NCBI RefSeq assembly: GCF_040438885.1
Contig: NZ_CP159218.1
Coordinates: 1,488,001-1,552,000 of the forward strand
Length of the DNA: 64,000 nt
From: Nakamurella sp. A5-74
GTDB lineage: Bacteria > Actinomycetota > Actinomycetes > Mycobacteriales > Nakamurellaceae
Direction of reading: 5' to 3'
The notes below the pieces were generated by a model. The model ran no database searches, was not told where the DNA came from, and was given only the letters and a program-made list of their open reading frames with translations. Positions 57,958-64,000 of this stretch are shown here, piece by piece. Both the position numbers and the translations under genes were made by a program. Numbering within the stretch: the stretch's first letter is position 1; each line of letters opens with the position of its first letter.

Positions 57958-59379
57958 ATGACCATGTCAGGACCCCCACCAGGACCGCGCCCGGGAGCCG
58001 GATCCCCGGCACCCGGGACGACGCGTGCCCGGACCGGCGCCGGCGGCAGCGTCGTCGGAATCGGCGACACCGGCTCGGCGCCCCGCGGCGAGACGGGTTC
58101 GGTCTGGCGGCGTCACCAACTGACCGACCACGGGTCGAAGCCCGCCGAGCCGTTCGCCGAGCACTCCCTGGATTGGTCGCAGAGCCTGCAGGCCGCAAGC
58201 GCTCCGGCACGCACGAGAGCCACCCCGCCGGTGACGGCGCTAGGAGTGGTCGTGGTCGTCATCGCGGTCGCGGCGCTGGGAATCGGGTGGCTCACCGGAT
58301 GGTCGGAGTTCACCATCGCCGGCGTGGCCGCTGCAGTGTTGGTCGCGGTCAGCGCGATCTTCCTGGTCGGCCGATCGTCGTACGCGGTGAGCATCGACCT
58401 GCACGATGCGCGGGTCGTCGCCGGCGTCCGTGCCACCGGCGCGATCGTCGTGCGCAACAGCGGATCCCGGCGGCTGCTGCCGGTACGGCTGGAGCTGCCG
58501 GTCGGCCCGACCACCAGCTCCTTCCGGGTGCCGTCGCTCGCGCCGAACGCCGTCCATGAAGAGCTGTTCGTGATCCCCACCGCACGGCGCGCCGTGATCG
58601 ACGTCGGTCCGGCACTGTCGGTGCGCGGTGATCCGGTGGGTCTGGTCCGGCGGCAGGTGCGCTGGACGACCGTCGATCAGCTGTTCGTGCACCCACGGAC
58701 GACACCGCTGCACGGGGCGAGCACCGGCTCCGTCAAGGACCTCGAGGGCAGCCCGACCACCGAACTGTCCAGCAACGATGTCTCCTTCCATGCGCTGCGG
58801 GAGTACGTGCCGGGGGACGACCGTCGCTACGTGCACTGGAAGACGTCAGCACGCACGTGGATGCAGAACCAGAAGCTGATGGTGCGGCAGTTCGAGGAAA
58901 CGCGTCGGACGCACCTGGCCGTCGCCCTCTCCGTCGATCCGCAGGAGTACCTGTCGCTCGAGCAGTTCGAGGTGGCCGTCGGGATGGCGGCCTCGCTGGG
59001 AGTCCAGGCATTCCGCGAGGAGCGTCCGGTGACGTTGTACGGCGGTCGGTCCGCGCTGCTGGCCACGTCGGCCCGCCGGATGCTCGACGCGGTGGCCGGG
59101 CTGCTGCCGGAACCCGGTTCCGGGGTGCTGACCGCCGGACGGGCTGCTGGTACCGCCGTTCCCAATGCTTCTGTCGGCGTGCTGATCACCGGGTCGGTGC
59201 CGGACGCGGCGCAGATCCGGCGCGCAGCCACCGGTTTCGCCGCCGGCGTGCGGGTGATCGGCATCCGCGTCGGCACCGGCAGGGGCATCAAACTGGGCGC
59301 CATCGGTGGTGTCGACATCGCAACCGTCGGCGCGCTCGACGACCTGCCCGCCGCCCTGCGCCGGATGCGGGCATCATGA
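57958..59379 (+). CDS. DUF58 membrane protein
   Basis: A 473-residue protein. About 95 disordered residues, two adjacent hydrophobic segments (VVVVIAVAALGIGWLTG and FTIAGVAAAVLVAVSAIFLVG), a beta-rich domain, and the DUF58 core with the hallmark VPGDDRRYVHWKTSARTWMQNQ are seen. The vWA-like remainder runs to the end (LAVALSVDPQEYLSLEQFE). The usual partner of MoxR, presumably its client. The stop overlaps the transglutaminase-fold gene start by four bases. Confidence 0.92.
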   Translation: MTMSGPPPGPRPGAGSPAPGTTRARTGAGGSVVGIGDTGSAPRGETGSVWRRHQLTDHGSKPAEPFAEHSLDWSQSLQAASAPARTRATPPVTALGVVVVVIAVAALGIGWLTGWSEFTIAGVAAAVLVAVSAIFLVGRSSYAVSIDLHDARVVAGVRATGAIVVRNSGSRRLLPVRLELPVGPTTSSFRVPSLAPNAVHEELFVIPTARRAVIDVGPALSVRGDPVGLVRRQVRWTTVDQLFVHPRTTPLHGASTGSVKDLEGSPTTELSSNDVSFHALREYVPGDDRRYVHWKTSARTWMQNQKLMVRQFEETRRTHLAVALSVDPQEYLSLEQFEVAVGMAASLGVQAFREERPVTLYGGRSALLATSARRMLDAVAGLLPEPGSGVLTAGRAAGTAVPNASVGVLITGSVPDAAQIRRAATGFAAGVRVIGIRVGTGRGIKLGAIGGVDIATVGALDDLPAALRRMRAS

Positions 59380-61931
59380 CCGGCCCCCGCCCACCGCTTC
59401 CCGGTCCGCCCAACGGTCCGGTCCCCGGTGGTAGTCCAGCCGCCCCGCCACCCTGGCAGCGGACGCCACCCTCGGGGCCCGCCGGACCACCGTCCGGCGC
59501 CGGACCTCAGCCGTGGCAGCGTCCCACCGGACCGCAGCCCGGTCGACAGCCCGGAGCGGCACCGTACGGTCCGGGACCGTATCCGCCGGGACCGGCCGAA
59601 CCGCACTGGGGCGGCAGCGCACCGGTGGTGTTCGCCGGTGCTCGCGAACCGCTGCCGTGGCGCCGGATGCTCGTCGACACGGTGGTGCTGACCGTGCTCG
59701 TGATCGCTGCCGGGCTCGTCTTCGCGCCCGCTTACGGCGGGTTGGCGTTCCTGCGGGCGTTGGCCATCGGCGCAGCGGTGGGCGCGCTGAGTGCGTTGGT
59801 GCCGAGACTCCTGAGGTGGCCGGCGATCACCTCGTTCGTGGTGGCCGCCATGGGGTACCTGGCCTTCGGCGCCGCCGCTGCCGTCCCCGAGTCGGCGATC
59901 GGGTCGGTGCTGCCGACGGGTGGATCGATCCGGCTGCTGACGTCCGGCGTCATCACGTCGTGGAAGCAGATGCTGACCGTCGCCGTCCCGGTCGGTGACG
60001 GTGGCGTGCTGCTGGTGCCGGTGTACCTGTTGGCCACCGCGCTGTCGCTGGCCGCGGTGCTGCTCGCGGTGCGGACGACCCGCGGTCTCACCGCACTGAT
60101 CCCGGCCGCAGCAATGGCCGTCGGAGCCGCGGTGTTGGCCTCCAGCAGCGCTTTCGAGCCGGCGATCATCGGGACGGGCTGGATGGTGCTCGCGGTGCTC
60201 TGGGCCTCGTGGCGACGCACGGCGACCGGACTGCCCGGCCTCGATGTGCGTCGTCCCTTCGCCCTGCTGCTGGTGATCGCGCCGACGGTGGCGGCCGGTG
60301 TACTGCTCGGACCGCTGGTGACGTCGCAGACCACGCCACGCACCATCGCCCGCGAGCTCGTCCGACCGCCGTTCGACCCGTCGACACTGGCCAGCCCGCT
60401 GAGCTCCTATCGCAGATACGTCGTCACGAACCGGGAGAAGCCGCAGCTCACCGTCACCGGTCTGCCCGCCGGGATGCCGCTGCGGCTGGCGGTCCTGGAC
60501 GACTACTCGGGTCAGTACTTCTCGACGTCGGCGGACGTCGGCACCTTCGCCCGGGTCGGTGGACGATTGGCCCAGGTGCCCAGCGGAACCCCGGTGACCG
60601 TTGACATCACGGTCGACGAATACGCGGACGTCTGGGTCCCGGATGTCGGCTACCTGGCCGCAGTGGGGTTCGGCGGACCGGATGCGGTGCGACTGCGGGA
60701 GGACTTCCGCTACAACCGCGAGACCGGGGCAGCCGTGGTCACCAGCGGGTTGCGCACCGGCGACCGGCTCGAGCTCACCGCATCGGTCCCCGCGCAGCCG
60801 ACTCCTCAGCAGCTCGGCGACACTCCGATCGACACCGTCGCGCAGGATCCACTGGACAAGTCGATCCCCGAGGTCGTCAGCAAGGCAGGCGAGTGGGGCG
60901 GCTCCGGCAGTCCGGCGCAGGTGGTGGAGAACCTGCGGAAGGCGTTGCACGACACCGGGTACGTCTCGCACGGCGAGACCGAGAGCGGTGTACCCGGTGG
61001 CCACGGTGCGGACCGCATCCGCCAGCTGCTGACGTCCAAGATCATGCGCGGCGACTCCGAGCAGTACGCGGCCGCCTTGGCGTTGCTGGTCCGCGCCAAG
61101 GGGTATCCGGCGCGGGTGGTGCTGGGGTTCCGCGGCCCCACCGCCGATACCGGCAGCCAGGTGATCGACGGGTCACGCCTGACCGCGTGGGTCGAGGTGC
61201 CGTTCGTGGGACACGGCTGGGTCGCCTTCGATCCGTTGCCGGACGAGCAGAAGCCGCCACCCACCCAGCGGCCGGACGAGAACCAGTCGCAGGCGGACCC
61301 ACAGCAGGCCCAGCCGCCACCACCACCGGTACCGCCGAAGCAGGCGCAGGCCGATGCGCAGGACGACACCGACTCGCCCGACGACCCCCAGCAGGACGAT
61401 CGGCAGCAGGATGCGCCGCCCCCGCCCGACGGTGGAGGTGCGGTCTGGGGCTGGCTGGCGCTCGGGGTCGGGATCCCGGTGCTGCTGCTGGTGCCGTTCC
61501 TGGTGATCCTGCTGTTGAAGCGGCGTCGTCGCCGTGCACTGTCCGGTACCGGGACGCCCGATCAACGGATCGCCGGCGGGTGGCGATATCTCCTCGGGCG
61601 GGCCGTCGACCTGGGCATCACCCCACCACGGGGGACCACCCGGACCGAGGCAGCCCGCCAACTGCAGGCGGACTTCGCAGCGCGGGCTGCTGCGCCGCGG
61701 CCGAACCGCCCCGGTGAGCTCCCGCAGCCGCCGGCCGCCGGCGGAGTCGCAGTGCTGGCCAGGACCGCCGATGCGGGGATCTTCGCCCCCGAGCCGGTCG
61801 ATCCCGGGTCTGCGGCCCGGTACTGGCAGCATCTGGAGAAGGAACTGGCCGAGATCGACCGCAGCCTGTCGCCCTGGCGTCGGTGGCGGGCACGGTTCTC
61901 GGCGCGATCACTGCGCAAGGACGTGCAATGA
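59376..61931 (+). CDS. transglutaminase-fold membrane protein lacking catalytic Cys and His
   Basis: An 851-residue TgpA-like protein. The N-terminal 90 residues are Pro/Gly-rich, six or more helices follow (about 97-325), then an extracytoplasmic region with a transglutaminase-like domain (about 505-640), a Pro/Gln linker, a last helix (about 690-715) and a cytosolic tail. At the active-site entry the sequence is RGDSEQYAAALALLVRAKG where enzymes have Cys (GxCxxxA), and RLTAWVEV where they have a His before AW; the Asp of AFDPLP remains. It is therefore probably not a catalytic transglutaminase. The ATG at 59376 is coupled to DUF58 by ATGA. Confidence 0.88.
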   Translation: MTGPRPPLPGPPNGPVPGGSPAAPPPWQRTPPSGPAGPPSGAGPQPWQRPTGPQPGRQPGAAPYGPGPYPPGPAEPHWGGSAPVVFAGAREPLPWRRMLVDTVVLTVLVIAAGLVFAPAYGGLAFLRALAIGAAVGALSALVPRLLRWPAITSFVVAAMGYLAFGAAAAVPESAIGSVLPTGGSIRLLTSGVITSWKQMLTVAVPVGDGGVLLVPVYLLATALSLAAVLLAVRTTRGLTALIPAAAMAVGAAVLASSSAFEPAIIGTGWMVLAVLWASWRRTATGLPGLDVRRPFALLLVIAPTVAAGVLLGPLVTSQTTPRTIARELVRPPFDPSTLASPLSSYRRYVVTNREKPQLTVTGLPAGMPLRLAVLDDYSGQYFSTSADVGTFARVGGRLAQVPSGTPVTVDITVDEYADVWVPDVGYLAAVGFGGPDAVRLREDFRYNRETGAAVVTSGLRTGDRLELTASVPAQPTPQQLGDTPIDTVAQDPLDKSIPEVVSKAGEWGGSGSPAQVVENLRKALHDTGYVSHGETESGVPGGHGADRIRQLLTSKIMRGDSEQYAAALALLVRAKGYPARVVLGFRGPTADTGSQVIDGSRLTAWVEVPFVGHGWVAFDPLPDEQKPPPTQRPDENQSQADPQQAQPPPPPVPPKQAQADAQDDTDSPDDPQQDDRQQDAPPPPDGGGAVWGWLALGVGIPVLLLVPFLVILLLKRRRRRALSGTGTPDQRIAGGWRYLLGRAVDLGITPPRGTTRTEAARQLQADFAARAAAPRPNRPGELPQPPAAGGVAVLARTADAGIFAPEPVDPGSAARYWQHLEKELAEIDRSLSPWRRWRARFSARSLRKDVQ

Positions 61932-63478
61932 GCAGCTCGACCCTGCAGTCCGGAGTGGTCCCGGCGCCCGTGCCGGGCCTGCCCGATGCGGGTGGCTCGA
62001 GGTGCCGCAACTGCGGGACACCGGTGGCCCGGACGACGGTGACCTGCCCGGTGTGCGGTGGAGCTGTGGGGTTGCGCTCCGAGTTCCTGGAAGGGACCGA
62101 TCCCGCTGCACCGCGGCGTCGGTTGCTCGCCACCGCGATCGACGGACTGCTGCCGCTGGTCGTGATCACCACGCAGATCCTGCTGCCCGCGCCGACGTCG
62201 GCGGTGCGCTGGTCGTTGTGGGCCGTACTGATCGCCTGGATCGGGGTGCTGGTGGTGACCGAGGGTGTGACGGGGCGGACCCCCGGGAAGTCCCTGCTGC
62301 GCCTGCGATCGGTCGACGTGCGATCCGGACGGGTGATCGGCTTCGGTCCGGCAGCGATCCGTACGCCGGCCAAGGTGGTGGCAGGCGTCGGCACGCTGGC
62401 GATCGCCGCCTTCTCCTACCGCTGGGATCCGGACGGGCAGGAGCGGACCTGGTGGGACCGCGCTGCACGCAGCCGGGTGATCGATGCGAGCGTGCAGATC
62501 CCCGGTGGTACCAGACGTTTCCCCGGCGTTGCTGCAGGCACCGTCGACGCCGTCGCGGCGCGCTGGGCCCCGGCCGGCGAACCGGCCTCGCTGGTGACCG
62601 GCGTGCCTGCCGTCCCGGTCACCGGCGCTGCCCGACCCGCTGCGTCCCCCGCTGCGCGACCCGCTCCCTCCCTCGCTGCACCGATCGCACGCCACGACGG
62701 TCCCGGGCAGCGTGTGTCGACGCCACCATCGTCCGCACCGTCGTCCGCGCCGTGGCCCGCACCGTTGTTCGCACCGTCGTCCGCACCATCGACGGCACCG
62801 TCATACCGAGCGCCGGACCGACCTGGCGAACCCCGGGAAGCTGGTGCACCGCAACGGGCATCAGTGCCCGCGCCGACCGGGGTCGGCGTAGAAGATTCGC
62901 GTCGACCGCGCCACGCGGCGCCGGATGCCGCGCCCTCGACCGGGGGACCGGGACCGGTCCAACCGAGTCGGGTCGAGTCCGCGCCGGCTCTGCTCGGCTG
63001 GGGGCATCCCGGGATCCCGCCCGGTCCGCCGGGCGTGGTCGACGACCCTGCGGCCGAGACCGTGACCTCCGCGGGACTGCAGGAACCCACTCGGGTGCAC
63101 AGCCGGGAGGAGCTCGGATCGGTGCCGGCCCGTGTCCCCGGCCGGCCGACCACCGCGACCCTGCAGTGGGACACCGGCGCGCGGGTCGTGGTCGGCGGCA
63201 CCGTCTTGATCGGCCGCGATCCGGTGGCCGACGACGGCGAGAAGGTGGACCGGCGACTGGCCGTCGGGCGGGACTCGGTCGGGGTGTCCAAGACGCATCT
63301 GCTGCTGTCGATCACCACGGCCGGGGTGACAGTCACCGATCGACACTCCACCAACGGAGTCCGGCTGGAGCACGAGGACGGAACATCGGAGAAGTGCCGC
63401 GCCGACCTGGCCACCACCGTTCGCAGCGGCGACGTCATCCGATTCGGCGGCCGCAGCATCACGTTGTCGGCGGACTGA
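61928..63478 (+). CDS. zinc-ribbon, RDD and FHA membrane protein
   Basis: A 516-residue protein coupled to the preceding gene by ATGA. It has a CxxC-CxxC zinc ribbon (CRNCGTPVARTTVTCPVCGG, about residues 22-42), an RDD-type membrane domain with three helices (about 65-180; LLATAIDGLLPLVVITTQ, VTGRTPGKSLLRLRSVD), a long Ser/Ala/Pro linker with SAPSS repeats, and an FHA domain (about 415-515; LIGRDPV, VSKTHLLL, HSTNGVRL). The FHA side faces the cytoplasm and could bind threonines phosphorylated by the cluster kinase, linking it to the membrane complex. Confidence 0.92.
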   Translation: MSSSTLQSGVVPAPVPGLPDAGGSRCRNCGTPVARTTVTCPVCGGAVGLRSEFLEGTDPAAPRRRLLATAIDGLLPLVVITTQILLPAPTSAVRWSLWAVLIAWIGVLVVTEGVTGRTPGKSLLRLRSVDVRSGRVIGFGPAAIRTPAKVVAGVGTLAIAAFSYRWDPDGQERTWWDRAARSRVIDASVQIPGGTRRFPGVAAGTVDAVAARWAPAGEPASLVTGVPAVPVTGAARPAASPAARPAPSLAAPIARHDGPGQRVSTPPSSAPSSAPWPAPLFAPSSAPSTAPSYRAPDRPGEPREAGAPQRASVPAPTGVGVEDSRRPRHAAPDAAPSTGGPGPVQPSRVESAPALLGWGHPGIPPGPPGVVDDPAAETVTSAGLQEPTRVHSREELGSVPARVPGRPTTATLQWDTGARVVVGGTVLIGRDPVADDGEKVDRRLAVGRDSVGVSKTHLLLSITTAGVTVTDRHSTNGVRLEHEDGTSEKCRADLATTVRSGDVIRFGGRSITLSAD

Positions 63479-63490
63479 TCCGCCACCCGA

Positions 63491-63566
63491 TGTCGCTGGC
63501 GTCACGCGCTGTTGCTGGCGGGAAGGACGTCCCTCGCGCCAGCGAAAGCCCGTGTCACCAGCGACA
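63491..63566. terminator. nested hairpin between convergent genes
   Basis: tgtcgctgg (63491-63499) pairs with ccagcgaca (63558-63566), and inside it gctggcg (63514-63520) pairs with cgccagc (63537-63543). The unit tgtcaccagcgac occurs at 63553-63565 and again at 63594-63606. It probably terminates both converging transcripts. Confidence 0.6.
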
Positions 63567-63646
63567 AGGAGCGGACCGGACTCCGAAAGTACTTGTCACC
63601 AGCGACCAGTGGTGGACCGGCCGCTGACCAGCTCGACCGGACCAGC

Positions 63647-64000
63647 TCAGCGAGCGGCGATGTCGGTCATCTCCGCACGGGAGGTGACCTTCACCCGCTC
63701 GCGGTCATACACGTCAGCATCACCCAGCGATCGCTCGTGGGCGTCCAGACGGTCCCAGCCGGCGAAATCCGTTGCGGACAGGCCCTTGTCGGCCAGCAGC
63801 CGGTCGACGGAGGCGGAATCCCGCTGGGTCGCACGCGGCAGCTGCGGCGCATCGGCCAGCAGATGGGCCACGGTCTCGGCGGCATCGGACTTGGTGTGGC
63901 CGATCAGACCCACCGGGCCGCGCTTCACCCAGCCGGTGGCGTAGATGCCGGTCAGCGGCGAACCGTCGAGATCCGTCACCCGGCCGGCGACGTTGGGCAG
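63647..64000 (-). CDS. fprA: ferredoxin/adrenodoxin-type NADP reductase, C-terminal part
   Basis: The 3' part of a minus-strand gene that runs off the window; the visible 117 residues begin LPNVAGRVTDLDG. The segments GIYATGWVKRGPVGLIGHTKSDAAETV and the C-terminal helical region (LLADKGLSATDFAGWDRLDAHE) match the FAD/NADP-binding C-terminus of FprA-type reductases (Rv3106), which move electrons from NADPH to ferredoxins. The TAG-less end reads DIAAR followed by TGA. The symbol rests on this part only. Confidence 0.85.
   Translation of the reverse strand: MPNVAGRVTDLDGSPLTGIYATGWVKRGPVGLIGHTKSDAAETVAHLLADAPQLPRATQRDSASVDRLLADKGLSATDFAGWDRLDAHERSLGDADVYDRERVKVTSRAEMTDIAAR

Noticed and set aside
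59376-61931. Annotation as an active transglutaminase/protease
   Set aside because: The Cys and His positions are Ser and Thr; only the fold is supported.

Overview
The window is high-GC DNA from an actinobacterium. Three things point there: nearly every third codon position is G or C, GTG starts and 1-, 4- and 8-base overlaps are frequent, and the gene sets match Mycobacterium tuberculosis neighbourhoods as I remember them (sucC-sucD-34 kDa antigen-perM-purN-purH; icd-trpS-YihY-dacB; cdd-deoA-add-Rv3311-like). A Nakamurella-like or other Frankineae-type genus would fit, but I could not test this. No tRNA, rRNA, CRISPR array or intact transposase was seen.

Layout. 1-3.8 kb: three membrane proteins with repeat-rich linkers and a lone WXG100 protein. 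4-14.4 kb: core metabolism and envelope genes, namely sucCD, a DUF5336 membrane protein, a PerM-like membrane protein with an (Asp-Thr)11 tail, purN-purH, a pentapeptide-repeat protein, folD, a DUF3017 protein and a maleylpyruvate-isomerase-like protein. 14.4-22.3 kb: icd behind a near-perfect palindrome, an apparently autoregulated MerR regulator divergent from a thioredoxin-fold lipoprotein, trpS, a YihY-type membrane protein, a D-Ala-D-Ala carboxypeptidase and a pair of small membrane proteins. 22.5-32.3 kb: a nucleoside uptake and salvage block (BMP lipoprotein, two-domain ABC ATPase, two permeases, cdd, deoA, then an EEP-family phosphoesterase and add). 32.5-38.8 kb: an Rv3311-like acidic protein, a DUF4349 lipoprotein, a GT-C glycosyltransferase, an aldehyde dehydrogenase and a small DUF5302 protein.

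39.1-63.5 kb carries a large surface and signalling locus: PP2C phosphatase, FHA protein, Ser/Thr kinase, then (after a 5.3 kb accessory insert) a small FHA protein, a 2298-residue Ig/FN3 surface protein with 41 consecutive prolines, MoxR ATPase, DUF58 protein, a transglutaminase-fold membrane protein that lacks its catalytic Cys and His, and an RDD-FHA protein. This gene set resembles the PFNA cluster known from bifidobacteria. The accessory insert (about 43.9-49.2 kb) holds a frameshifted GAF-EAL gene, a decayed FN3 plus ice-binding-like (DUF3494) gene, an intact DUF3494 surface protein on a 106-residue Thr/Pro stalk behind two copies of a TGACC-N3-GGTCA dyad, and an XRE-type regulator. The window ends in the 3' part of a ferredoxin-NADP reductase (fprA-like) gene.

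A dispersed repeat family, with a core resembling gatcgagcgacgaaggagtc, occurs at four places, mostly between convergent genes. Several in-frame tandem repeats (units of 6, 15 and 24 bases) lie in linkers of exported or membrane proteins.
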